Below the pieces are notes generated by a model. That model was not told where the DNA came from, made no database searches, and saw only the letters and a program-made list of their open reading frames with translations. The translations under genes and the position numbers were made by a program. Of a stretch of DNA of 64,000 nucleotides, positions 21,500 to 31,572 are shown piece after piece (within the stretch, counting starts at the first letter, position 1; each line of letters starts with the position of its first letter). The DNA comes from Rhipicephalus microplus (lineage: Eukaryota > Arthropoda > Arachnida > Ixodida > Ixodidae), in NCBI RefSeq assembly GCF_043290135.1, contig NC_134710.1:462745376-462809375 (forward strand). Direction: 5' to 3'.

Positions 21500-22000
21500 A
21501 CTCAACTCCACATGGTTGGCATAGCTCTGCTTGCGCTCCAGCAAACAATAGGCAAACATCTACACTGGTAATGACAGCATCATACAACTTTCCACCAAAT
21601 ATTAGCTTGCGTCTCATGCAAACTTGCACATTGTCGATTAACTCTTGCCACTTTTTAGTCCGACACTGGGACTTTTCGACGCTTGCATGGGCACCGCGAA
21701 GCGCATTTTGCAATACTCTATTGTACTTAATTTCAGTAGCACTGTTCCTGTTTTGTTGCTGCTTCTGTGATTTAAATGTAAATAAAGTGAAAAAACAGTG
21801 ACCTTAAACAAAGATTCAGAATTTTCTTGCAACATTTGCACCATGGTTTTGGTGTACTGCAGATCTACAAACCTTTTTTACGCTTTTTTCCCGCAGGCTC
21901 CCCTTCATTTGAGCTGTCGCTTTTACCATCTTGGTAAATTTTCGGGACAGGAACCCACTTGCTCTGCAAGCGCTCCTGCAATTCAGGTTCACTTTCTTAT
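21500..22000 (-). other. Coding-like exons, unrecognised
   Basis: Two stretches stand out on the minus strand. One (about 21885-21990) reads LQSKWVPVPKIYQDGKSDSS and then a basic GKKRKK run before a GTTTGT donor. The other (about 21555-21770) starts after a TTTAAATCACAG acceptor and contains VEKSQCRTKKWQELIDNVQ. The splice phases I tested do not join them cleanly, so they may be decayed. Confidence 0.3.
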
Positions 22001-22009
22001 GAAATCAGA

Positions 22010-22493
22010 GAGAGTAATACTAAAGCACAATGCATGCACATAACAGTTAGTGCATATCAGAAACATTGAAGCGCAAAAGACATATAGAGAGAAATTTGCT
22101 TGAGTGACCGAGCCACAAGCTATAAACTGAAGCTGCTACCAGCCTCATTTACAGAAAAGCGGACAAGAAATGCATATGTCAACAACCGTTATAGCACATT
22201 AATCGCGAGAAATTTTCATTTAGAAGATAGTACTTTAAAGCGGCCTGGGCTTATTGGCTCGAAGTGATTGTGCAGTGGCGCACTCTTATACAGGCCGTAA
22301 GCAAGAAAAGCGCTAGTGCCGTCCTGCTTACTCGCTCACTGTCTGTGTGTGAGATACTTTCAGGATTGATTTATCATAGTGGTTGTCACATACAAAGTGC
22401 GCGGTAGTCCGCCACCTTTGCAATCACGTACCCTCTTCACGTTACGTGAAGCACGCCATTGCGATAATATGTTGACAAAAAGACCTCAGAAGA
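22010..22493. other. Unassigned sequence
   Basis: No feature recognised. Confidence 0.5.
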
Positions 22494-22796
22494 GCAGCAT
22501 CAGTCCCGTAGGGGCGTCTCTGCAAACATGCGTTTGGTGCGTAGCTTCACCGCGGACCAGAGCTAGGGGGGGGGGGGGGGGTTTCGACTTCCTCCCGCGC
22601 CTAACCATCCGTGCATGGCTGAGCTATGTCCGAGGAAAAGGGCACCCTGGGGGTTGAGCCAACGTCGAGTGATTGAACCTTTAATGCCCCCCGGTAGAGG
22701 CAACACAACCCTTTGGTCCTGGCTTCACGTAGACGGCACCCCTGGGCTGACCCACCCAGGGGAAATTGGCGCTCGCCTTTTCTTTGTCTTGTTGCC
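22494..22796 (+). mobile_element. Orphan 5' UTR of the I-like family, first part
   Basis: Matches the leader of copy A block for block: CCCGTAGGGGCGTC, GCGTTTGGTGCGTAGC, CACCCCTGGGCTGACCCACC. The similarity breaks after GCCTTTTCTTTG and resumes at about 23257. A run of 16 G lies in it. Confidence 0.75.
22566..22581 (+). repeat. G16 homopolymer
   Basis: Sixteen consecutive G at the place where sister leaders have short G runs (CGGGGGAG). Confidence 0.9.
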
Positions 22797-23256
22797 TAGA
22801 AGATCTTGGCTCATACCCACAAGGAGGATTGACCACACTGTACATTATAAGGGAAATTCTTTTGTACAACGCTTGTTAAAAAACAGGGAAGTTAGTTAAG
22901 AACAATAATTAATGTTCCTTTGAAAAAACGTGAAAAGTGTAGAATTCAATAAACCTGAATATATATAACAAATTAGGAAAACTGAAGAAGGGGGACAAAG
23001 AATTCGATATATCTGGCAGTAAGTACCACTAGCAGGGTATCTTTCCGTTCGCCTGAATGAATTTATGTAGCGCTGAGAGAATAGCACTGCGGCCCGCACC
23101 CAACTGACTGGCTCCAAAAAATAAAAGGGTGGATGTAGTACCTGACAATCGGAGCATACCTATTGGTCTCTCCAGAATTATTCAGCGCTGTGAGCCGAAG
23201 CAGCGGATTGTGTGAAGTGATCTATTGCTTCCGGTTCATTGCAAACTGCACATCAA
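22797..23256. other. About 460-bp insertion inside the orphan leader
   Basis: Sequence absent from the other leader copies. It is flanked by similar CTTTTCTTT / CTTTTCCTTT stretches, which may be a TSD. Contains TTGTGGGTATGAGCCAAGATC on the minus strand but no recognised coding sequence. Identity unknown. Confidence 0.5.
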
Positions 23257-23650
23257 TTAGCTTTTCCTTTATCTCTCATCTTCGTCTTTATTTTTTACTT
23301 TTTCATCTATTCTGTCATCATCTATTTTCCGTTAAATTCCGAATTTTCTGCCGCCAAGAAATAATGTTGTGAAGTTACCCAAGCTTGGGTAACTTCGTTA
23401 TAGCGGCAATGTATGACTGGCACCTTTAACTGTTCTACCTTGTAGCGTCCCCCTGTATCCCCCTGTGGGGCTCGGTGGTGGGTGGTCACCACCACCGCCG
23501 AACATCAAATGCTCCACATGGCATAGTCTTTCTCCCTTCTCAATGATCGGTCCCTGAAAAGAACTGCACAAACGAAAGCTCCAAACAAACAGAAAACCAT
23601 TGTGACCACTTCCTGCGCTTTCTAGTGATACGCTCTCTTGCAACGTCTCT
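23257..23650 (+). mobile_element. Orphan 5' UTR of the I-like family, second part
   Basis: Continues the leader (CTCTCATCTTCGTCTTTA, the TCTGCCGCCAAG box, TTGTAGCGTCCCCCTGTA, GTGGTGGGTGGTC, GATCGGTCCCTGAAAAG), matching 1350-1650 of copy A and 49430-49720 of copy C. It stops where ORF1 should begin. Confidence 0.7.
23371..23396. repeat. 26-bp perfect palindrome
   Basis: GAAGTTACCCAAG followed directly by its reverse complement CTTGGGTAACTTC. Sister leaders have GTTAACC / GGGTTA-type sequence here, not a perfect palindrome. Confidence 0.9.
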
Positions 23651-23706
23651 GTGGCAGGACTGTGGATTTTCCTGTTAGCTAGAAAGAACCCTTGCTAACA
23701 TAATAA

Positions 23707-24215
23707 GGAAAAAAACGCCAGGCGTGCGTGGTAGGAGCCGCACACTCAAAGGGAAAGCTAGAAGAGTGGCCTTTCAGAGCCTTTTCAGAACACTCATTGG
23801 CTAACTATGGCAAGCACACTTGCTTGGTACCCAGTAGGGCAATATTAATAAGCTTTTGGGGAGTAGGCCAGCATTCCCTATGCTATTTTTGCCATTCTTC
23901 TGAAAAGCGTGAACGTTTCCTAGGAATTTCGTGCCAGTTGTCCATGCTGTGGCTGACAACGATGAAGATGTAACAATGAAGTGGGTATGCGCCACCATTA
24001 TTAGGGAAACAAGAACAAGACTTCGTATCATGTTGAAGCATGTGACGGCCCACTCATTACGCTATTCGCATTGTGCGATGACTGGTTGTTCTTTCGCTGT
24101 TGTCAAACGTTTCATAAGTCGTAATAACGTGATAGCTTTCCCGACATCAAGCCTGCCTAAGGCAAATTTAACAACATTCAAAACACTGGTGTAGCTCAGT
24201 GCGTAAGTAAGGATC
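23707..24215 (+). repeat. Dispersed repeat ending in a tRNA-like unit, copy 1
   Basis: Shares ordered blocks with 35066-35560: CCAGGC(G/C)TGCG, AGGCCTTTCAGA(G/A)CCTTTT, GGCAAGCACACTT..GGTACCCA, TGGTTGTTCTTTCGC and a region ending in TGTAGCTCAGTG. The 3' end carries a tRNA A-box-like sequence. Not recognised as a named family. Confidence 0.55.
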
Positions 24216-24790
24216 TCTTGTGTAGCGAAAAAAAAGGAACCTCTTTAGGACCTGGCGTTTGAAAAGGTGTGGCGTTCCCAGCCAGCCCTCCGTGTTTCAC
24301 GCTTCGAAACAGATTATGCATCTCTTCCAGTTGGAGGCCCACACGAACACTGCGAAGATGCGATGAAGCTTTTGTATGTTTGCCCTGGAACAATGAAATA
24401 ATATCGTCACATATAAAGGTCTTGAGGCTAAGAAAAGATTACAGACAGTCGCCCTCGAAAACACTGACAGATGATTACCATTGCGTCTATTGGTTTTCGA
24501 ACGGATTTTTCCGCTTGTTTTTGCAGTAGTTCTTGTTAGCTTTATAATATTCTCGTGGCACCCCTAGGTACTTGACAGGTGTGGTCACCCACTACTTACT
24601 TACGTACAGTGTGCCTACTGAGACTGATGCCGGCTTTACCTGGATATGTGATTAGCACGAATGACATGACCGTTGCTGTCCGCGGGAATCTTGAAGAGGT
24701 TGTTTTATGTTGACCATTTTCTATTCATTCTATGCGTACGCTTTTTAACTGTTAGATTTTCAATGAATACTTGTTTTCAGTGACTCGAAA
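24216..24790. other. Unassigned sequence, possibly 5' part of the LINE fragment that follows
   Basis: No intact motif. A decayed coding-like phrase (QLEAHTNTAKM) occurs near 24330, but I cannot assign it. Confidence 0.3.
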
Positions 24791-24806
24791 AAACTTGTAG
24801 AAAGAT

Positions 24807-25441
24807 GTGTTAGATGTTGTTTTACCTGAACGCTTGTACATTGCCATGTACACTGGAGGTCAAGGGCAAGATGTTCTTAAACGACTGAAGAGAATGGGAA
24901 TGTGTCCTGCCGCAAAGTTCTTCTTTTTTAAGCTTCACATGGGTACAATATCTGTCAGGACATTTGAAGCAGACCGTGGTTTTTACTCCCCTTGGGGGAC
25001 ACATTGCCTTATGTGTGAAATACCAGAAACTATAGACCATGTCTTCTTACATTATTGGGAGGGAGCATATTTTTGGGACATACTTCAAAGGACCTTAAAG
25101 ATGTAATTACCTTTATATTCTTGTGGTATAAGGTTTCTGCCAACAGTGGACGTTGAGGGAATGCCTTTTGATTTTATCTTGATATGTGGCCTTAACTGTT
25201 TATGGCGCGCTTGTATGGTGGGTTTTTATTGCGATCAGGATGCACGGCCTGCACGAATGTATTTCCGTGAATGTATGACCAAGTTTGTTGAACTGCAAAA
25301 AACTGAAAAGATCGCACCTGAGTGGTTGTCGAGGGTAGTGCCCTTGGGAGCTTTTAGGGAATTTTAGTTTGTGTCGAACTGTTACTTCTTGTTGCTGTTG
25401 TGCTTGTCGTTTGATGTACGCGCCTCTTAACAGGCAATAAA
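24807..25441 (+). pseudogene. C-terminal end of a LINE ORF2 with zf-RVT-like domain
   Basis: The first frame (24807-25106) reads FFFKLHMGTISVRTFEADRG, then FYSPWGTHCLMCEIPETIDH and VFLHYWEGAYFWDILQRTL. This is the Cys-Cys-His-Cys zinc-binding pattern (zf-RVT) at the end of some LINE polymerases; the final Cys position reads Tyr (LHYWEG). After a frameshift near 25106 the second frame (25146-25367) continues to GAFREF and a stop. A short 3' UTR with AATAAAGC and a short A-run ends at about 25447, abutting a tRNA-like sequence. The RT core is missing by 5' truncation. Confidence 0.65.
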
Positions 25442-25448
25442 GCAAAAA

Positions 25449-25524
25449 AAGCCGGTGTAGCTCAGTGGAAGAATACGGGGCTGGCATCTAGCGGACCCGG
25501 ATTCGAGTCCCACTGAGCTATTGG
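25449..25524 (+). repeat. tRNA-like unit 1
   Basis: GCCGGTGTAGCTCAGTGGAAG gives an A box and GGATTCGAGTCCC a B box at tRNA spacing. The anticodon arm pairs poorly and the acceptor does not close, so it is a tRNA-derived repeat rather than a working tRNA gene. Confidence 0.6.
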
Positions 25525-25572
25525 TGCTAGGTCATGCCTGACTAAGGCATGTTTGACAACATGTTACAAGCT

Positions 25573-25647
25573 CCGGCGTAACTCAGTGGTAGAATAATGA
25601 GCTGGCACCCAGTGCACCCGGGTTCAAGCCACACTGTGTCATTGGTG
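25573..25647 (+). repeat. tRNA-like unit 2
   Basis: TCCGGCGTAACTCAGTGGTAG (A box) and GGGTTCAAGCC (B box), 122 bp after unit 1. The spacer (CATGCCTGACTAAGGCATG) resembles the sequence before the tRNA-like end at about 24150-24185. Confidence 0.6.
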
Positions 25648-25649
25648 CA

Positions 25650-26734
25650 AGCTTTTTTTTCTAACTTCGCGCGATATGGTTACGGACACCAGTGGCGGCG
25701 GCGGACAACATGCAACTGCGCGTGACCTGAAAAGTGATCTCATAAAAGCTTTCGCCGTATAAGTACGACGCAAAGAAATTCTCATTCGGTGTTTTTTTTT
25801 TCGAAGTAGGTCAGAAAGAGCACGCAAACACCCTTCTGAAACAGAAGCAGTTTGCCCACCTGTAGGTTTCTATCACCCCACATCCAAGTCTTAACACTGT
25901 TCAAGGCGTCATTTCACAACGTGATCTGATGCGAAATTACGAAACAGCTTTTTGAAGGCTTTCGAGAGCAAGGCAAGAGCCACCTGGAAGCTGTATTCAA
26001 GGAGCACACATCCTCAGGATGTACAAAATTAACTTTTTGTTTTTTCTTTAAAAAAGTGAGCACTGAAGGTTATGTATGTAGTAAAGCCATCCTTGCAGAT
26101 ATCTATGTATCCAGGGGAACGCATATAAGACAATAATTTTAACTGTCAGCAGTGCCGTTGAGTAAGATTCAATATTAACTTATTACCGACCGCAGCAGGT
26201 GGTGATGTGTGTGGCAAATGTTTGAGCCAGCCTGATTTCTACATAACTTCACTCATAATAATTCAAGCATGCCTGTGCTCAAACTTCCTGCTGGAAAGTT
26301 TAGTTGCGGCTTGCGTCATGCTGGACAGTGAGCAGTTGCACCGACTCCCTGATTGGATGCATTTATTCTGACCATAGGTCGATGGCGTTGGCTACCATAA
26401 TAATGATTACCGTTTAACGATTGGCTGTCGACAGCAAGAACTGACTGCTTGTCCGACCAGAGAATATTTTGCTGATCGTCACTGCTTCGCTTGCGTAAAT
26501 ATGAAAATCAAATTGAACTTTGGAACGGGTTATCTAGGAGCATAAACATGCTCAAATAACTTTACAAGTGGAACCATGCAAAAAACACGACAGCATCTAG
26601 CTTTTCAATGCAGACATACCAGCTTATTTCAATTACTAAAATATTGATAGTCTTAGTTGATTGGGCCGCTGACAGCACTATTTTCATACTTTGTGTCTCC
26701 CTGCACAGAACGTATCTGCCAAGGTGTTTCTTCT
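25650..26734. other. Unassigned sequence
   Basis: No gene, RNA or repeat recognised in about 1.1 kb. Confidence 0.5.
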
Positions 26735-26976
26735 CGCCCCGCCGCGGTGGTCTAGTGGCTAAGGTACTCGGCTGCTGACCCACAGGCCGCGGGTTCGAAT
26801 CCCGGCTGCGGCGGTTGCATTTCCGATGGAGGCGGAAATGTTGTAGGCCTGTGTGCTCAGATTTGAGTACACGTTAAAGAACCCCAGGTGGTCGAAACTT
26901 CCGGAGCCCTCCACTACGGCGTCTCTCATATTCATATGGTGGTTTTGGAACGTTACACCCTACATATCAATCAATA
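26735..26976 (+). mobile_element. tRNA-derived SINE, Ruka-like, well preserved
   Basis: The head has GTGGTCTAGTGGCTAAGG and GCGGGTTCGAATCCCGGC (intact A and B boxes). The body has GATGGAGGCGGAAATGTTG, CCCAGGTGGTCGAAACTTCC and a TCAATCAAT tail. The best conserved SINE of the window. Confidence 0.9.
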
Positions 26977-27049
26977 CAGCTTTGTTATATTTCCTTCTTA
27001 TTACAGGAATAGACATTTTTCTCTATCAAAGTGTTCTCATTCCTGAACC

Positions 27050-27508
27050 TTAGAGCAAGTAACAGCTGCACACGTCGGTGTCACTTCTCAGTGCGGGGAA
27101 GTGCACCAGAAAGTAGCCCACTATGAGCGTACTGCATCTGTGGATCACAGGAGCACCTGCTTGCGAAAACAGCTCCAGTACTTCGGAGAGTGGCATGTTG
27201 GCGTCGACGCCAGGCACTAGGCCTTGGGTACATGCTAAATGTAAAGGTATCAAGGCGCTTACCGTCTGGGATGCAAACATTGAGCAGTTCAGTATATCTA
27301 GGACGCAGAACTGGTCTGGCTAAAAGCACAGTATGCATCCTCTGCCGAACTGTCGGACCTCCGTTGTGAACTGGAAATGGACCGTCGCCAGCCGTAATTC
27401 CGTTTGAATTATTTTCGAGTTCTTCATCCGAATGATGTCGTCATTGGTCGGGACTAGAGCCACTGGAACAGATGATATTTCATTGCGCAGTAAAAGATCC
27501 ACTGTCAC
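27050..27508 (-). pseudogene. Possible LINE ORF1 (Gag-like) remnant
   Basis: Broken minus-strand frames read LRNEISSVPVALVPTNDDI, then GLVPGVDANMPLSEVLELF and VIHRCSTLIVG. The succession resembles the N-terminal RNA-binding part of tick LINE ORF1 proteins that precede a CCHC region, but no zinc knuckle is left. Assignment is tentative. Confidence 0.3.
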
Positions 27509-27639
27509 CTCCTTCAGATCTGTGGAAGCAGATCAAGGAAAAGTTCCTGGCCCTGGCAAAGAAAGGGGTATCTTGTCTGGTCTGAACTGTACAAACACAC
27601 TTATCAAACAACTGTTGCACTATAAGAAACGATGATCGA

Positions 27640-28380
27640 ACAATTAAACCAACAACAGCTACTTAATTCTTGGCGACACCCCGAGAGCGAGCGAATGGCG
27701 ATCGGCAAGCCGACGGCCTGCGTTTTGTTTGTTTCCCTGGACTCATGGCTCACACTGACTCAGGGAGATGGGCAAAGAAAGCTAAGTGCATCTTTGCTAT
27801 GAGCATTATGACTATGTGTAAGGAATTTGCATTAAATTATGACTAATGTAAAAAAACGACATCAAAAAATAGCAAACGAGAAAAAACATGAACACGTTAA
27901 GTTTAGAAATTTTGAGATTGTAGGTGTTGTGATTACCGCTCCGCTGCGTTTACTTCACCTCACAATTTAAAATTTTTTTGTTTATAACTATTAGTTATTT
28001 GATTGAAGATCACAAAAGTATGCGTTTGAACACCTGAATATAATCAGAAACGGCATTGAAACATCCCTGTGGATGTTTTCAATGCCTAAAACAGTCTTAA
28101 AATTGAAGAACCAAAGCTTAGTGCAGTATTCGCCGTCAATCTAACGCCTATTTTCAGAAATGGAATAACTAGAAGCCTTTTTAAGTATATAGTGTCGGCT
28201 ACAATACAAAAAATTTTTCATTGATTTTATTTCACTGCAGAATGCACTTAGGGGTGATATTGTTTGACGAGCTCTGTGTATATACGGGTTTAGGGGGGGA
28301 CTAGACATCAGAATTCTTTAAATAAAATTTCGAGCTTTCTCGACTGGCTCCAGTGTGGTCGCCATGGAAATTTAAGATGG
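27640..28380. other. Unassigned AT-rich sequence
   Basis: No feature recognised. Confidence 0.5.
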
Positions 28381-28383
28381 TTA

Positions 28384-29576
28384 TATTCTGTCCATGTAGT
28401 TACGTTTTCTATCATAACAGTGCAGATTGCTGATTTTCGATATATTATAGCTGTAATATATTCAACATCTGGCAGTATAGATAAATTGGACCACCAAGTG
28501 CGGCTCGTGCTAAGGAATTATTGGCCAGCTCATTTAATTCTTAATCCACAGTGTTCCGGAACCCATAGTAACCTTAGGAGTCTCAACTGCGGTGGCACTA
28601 ATGTTCTGAATGTCCTTAGAATTCGCGAATTCTTAGAATCTGTCAGAGCTGCACAAGCTGAAAGAGAATCAATCATTATGACTGCGTTGTTTTGATTTGA
28701 CAGAAGTTGTCGAAGAGCTAAAATAATGCCGGCGAGCTCCGCTTCAAAAACTGGAGTAAAATCAGAAAGTCTAACTGAGAAGGAGCAGTGAAGCAAATCA
28801 GAGGCAATGCCTACACCTGCCTTTTAATTATTTACTGAAGCATCTGTGGCTATTATACTTTTTAGTTTCTGCATGCTCCAAGTAACGTAATTACATGTTA
28901 TTAAAAAATTTGAGAAATTGTAACTTGGCGTTTTGGGGTAAAATATTATCATATTCAATTCTAACATGACAATTCGAGTCATTAGTCTCAATTACACTTC
29001 TAATTTTCACATTTATACTTTGTAGATTCTTTTGTACAAACATTATCTGGGGTGTGTGAAACTGTGGCCAATGAGCAAGAAATAAGGCGTCTGGGCTTGC
29101 GATAAAAGCACATTGAGATCTTCTTGCCGGTAAGCTATAAAATTTCAAAGATACTTTTACTGTCAAAACGCGAAATCGACAAAGTAGTGTAGGCAGGGGC
29201 GCATCCTGGTACAGTACGGTGATAGCCACAAAACTAGGGAGTCCTAGACACATTCGCAGTGCTTGTCGCTCCAAGACAACTAGAGGTTTTGCTTTATAAG
29301 CAGAGCCACGCGAGGATAGCATGCATCCGAATTACATGATGGGGCGCATGTACATCTTGTACAACATTATTAAGGTGTGCCTCAGTAGCCCAAATTTCCG
29401 GTTGCATAGCTTTTGCAGTAAGCCTGGGGCCCGTTGTGCTTTGGTAGTTATATATAATCTATGCACGGACTCCAGTTAAATTTGTCATTATGAATTATTC
29501 CCAAATCTTTTATAGAGTCTACTCGATGGTTGGGTTCCTGTTTACATAGAACTGAAACTGTAGTTGAGTCTGTCCC
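28384..29576 (-). pseudogene. LINE ORF2 remnant: RT end, linker and RNase H
   Basis: Minus-strand reading starts near 29570 with the RT thumb (SIKDLGIIHNDKFNW). It continues at 29322-28891 with VLERQALRMCLGLPSFV and a long linker, then at 28796-28530 with SDFTPVFEAELAGIILALRQ, IMIDSLSACAAL and LLWVPEHCGLRI, the RNase H Glu, Asp and C-terminal His motifs. The order RT, linker, RNase H fits the same broad group of RNase-H LINEs as the other copies, but the sequence is a distinct family. Frame changes and stops throughout. Confidence 0.6.
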
Positions 29577-30582
29577 CGTACTGAACACAAATTGTTAGGC
29601 CTAATCTTGGGCGCCAAGCTAACCTTCATTCTACACATCAAGTATTTAAAAACAACTGCATAAAAGAAATGAATATTCTAAAGGTGTTGTCACGCACTAC
29701 GTGGAGAAGTAACAAGAAGTGTTCGATACAATTGTATAAAAGCATCATACGTACTCGCCTGGGGCAATAACATATCAGTCTGCTACACCTACTGCCCTTA
29801 AAATGTTTGATCCTCTTCATTAACTAGGCATCCATATCTCTACGGGGGCTTTTCGCATTAGTCCCGTGAAAAGCCTGTACGTGGAACCGAGGAAAAGGTT
29901 GCTCCACCTACATAGATGCTACATATCTTTAAATATTATATTAAAGTGAACGCAGATAAGCAACAACCTTCAAACTGCTGAATTATTGACAAGTCAAGTT
30001 CGGATGTTTTTTGTCTTCTATAAGACAGCTTTACTCACTCCGTGTGAGGGGCCTTTGACGATTTCACTCACCGTACTTCACATTTTATTGCACTGTAAAG
30101 AATTAGACACGCTCAGAAGACAACACTTTTCATTGCCCTACCGACAACAGACACCACTTTACCAGCAGTGTTCATCGGTGGGGAACCAATTTTGAGACAT
30201 TAATCGTTGTTGGCTTTTTTGAGAGAAGTCCGTACCTTTCATGTCTTATGCCCAGGCATTCCGTAGCACGACTTCTTCAGAGAGGTCTCCGCTGCAGTGG
30301 CTGCACTGAACAAAGCACTTGGGCTAACGCCATAAATGTTCACCATGATTTTTATTTTCACAAACTTTCGTCAGTTATTCACACTACACACATCTCACGA
30401 CATGGTAATAATTTCAATACTTGTATGTTTTTTCCCACCTTAGCACGAGGAATTCGAAGGGCCGTAGATAGCGGCTTATCGCAATCATCGTGCAATTTTC
30501 TAGTACCATTAACTGGTGATTTTTTGCCATCAATCGAACCTTGTGCCACAAAACACAAACATCATCATCAGCATTGCACACA
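29577..30582 (+). mobile_element. I-like non-LTR retrotransposon, copy D, 5'-truncated with internal deletion
   Basis: Starts in the RT thumb (sequence matching 53100 of copy C: GGCCTAATCTTGGGCGCCAA) and runs to AAAGCCTGTACGTGGAAC and ACTCCGTGTGAGGGGCC (about 30055). There the RNase H region is missing, and it continues in the C-terminal LTVLHILLHCKELDTLRRQH (about 30064-30123). The 3' UTR ends AACCTTGTGCCACAAAACAC with an ATCATCATC tail near 30580. Several stops and frame changes make it inactive. Confidence 0.7.
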
Positions 30583-30698
30583 AATTTTCGTATGCTCCAA
30601 GTTAAGGGTGTGATTGCGAGAGCACCCAGACGTAGGCGGATAGATAAATAGATAGATAGATAGATAAATAAAGAGGTAGATAGATAGATAGATAAATT

Positions 30699-30785
<87 letters not shown>

Positions 30786-30830
30786 TGTTTCAGTATGCAC
30801 TGAAATGCTCGGCATTTAGTAACATTTCTA
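30583..30830. repeat. Dispersed repeat containing a GATA microsatellite
   Basis: The flanks of the GATA run (CCCAGACGTAGGCGGATA before, AAATGCTCGGCATTTAGTAA after) recur in 59980-60095 around a shorter GATA-like stretch, so the microsatellite is part of a dispersed repeat. Confidence 0.5.
30639..30785 (+). repeat. (GATA)n microsatellite
   Basis: About 147 bp of TAGA/GATA units, interrupted early by GATAAATA and AGAGG variants and perfect after about 30702. Confidence 0.95.
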
Positions 30831-31302
30831 ATGAGAGAGAGTACAGATCATATGTTAATTACAAGATCTTCGTCTGTTACGAACGCTTTCTTTGCAAATA
30901 TAGTATCAGTTCTTAGTTGCGTCAATCTTCACGGAATAATAAAAAAGAACTCGTTCATTTTATTCGCAGGAGCTTGGAAGGCACTTGGAAATTAGAGAGG
31001 AGCCAGAGTAAGAATAGAAAACACAATATCCAATGAGGTTTCGAAAATTTCATAAGTGAATAGGATTGCAAGTATACATCGAATTACTAAAACCAATGTT
31101 TATTGCACTGGTCGTATTGGCTTAACAACTCTTTAGGTGTCAGTAAAAAAAATTTCCTTAGATACACTTCTGGAAATAGTTGTATGTGATGTCTTAGCTA
31201 TAGCACCTCTTCACAGTAGCGTTCTGTTTCTTTTTTTCACGTCAGTCGCATGACATGCCCACAAATACTTGTGAATTAGTTGTCTTTCGCTGTACTTGCT
31301 CA
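30831..31302. other. Unassigned AT-rich sequence
   Basis: No feature recognised. Confidence 0.5.
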
Positions 31303-31572
31303 TCATGGCCTCCTTTCTCCGTCCTGTGACAATTTCTGAATGGCATCCTGCTCTTCAGTAGCAGTTACGCAAAGAAATTCTTCGTTTAATTTGTCCAGGC
31401 CATCTGGTTTTGTTTTCGAGGCATTCTTCGTGCTGCATGACAAAGAAATATTCGCATTCACAAGTTTATCACAATAGGCTGGTTCAGTGCTTATTCCCTC
31501 TTTACAACGACAAAAATCAGAGGTAGTTCCAAGTAAGCAGTCACAATAGAGGAGAACAAGCCAGGCGTGCAT
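31303..31572 (-). CDS. Small cysteine-containing ORF, possible exon or secreted peptide
   Basis: An 89-codon minus-strand frame from ATG 31572 to TGA 31303. The N-terminus (HAWLVLLYCDCLLG) is hydrophobic enough for a weak signal peptide. The body contains EPAYCDKLVNANISLSC and EEFLCVTATEEQDAI, with cysteines spaced as in small secreted proteins. Alternatively the frame is an exon: a pyrimidine-rich stretch ending TTGTAAAGAG lies near 31504 and could be a splice acceptor. It stands in a transposon-poor stretch and codon use looks natural. I do not recognise the family. Confidence 0.3.
   Translation of the reverse strand: MHAWLVLLYCDCLLGTTSDFCRCKEGISTEPAYCDKLVNANISLSCSTKNASKTKPDGLDKLNEEFLCVTATEEQDAIQKLSQDGERRP

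Noticed and set aside
25449..25647. Functional tRNA genes
   Set aside because: A and B boxes are present but stems are imperfect and the acceptor does not close; treated as tRNA-derived repeats.
30414..30815. Long minus-strand frame rich in SIYLSIYL
   Set aside because: It is the translation of the GATA microsatellite, not a protein.
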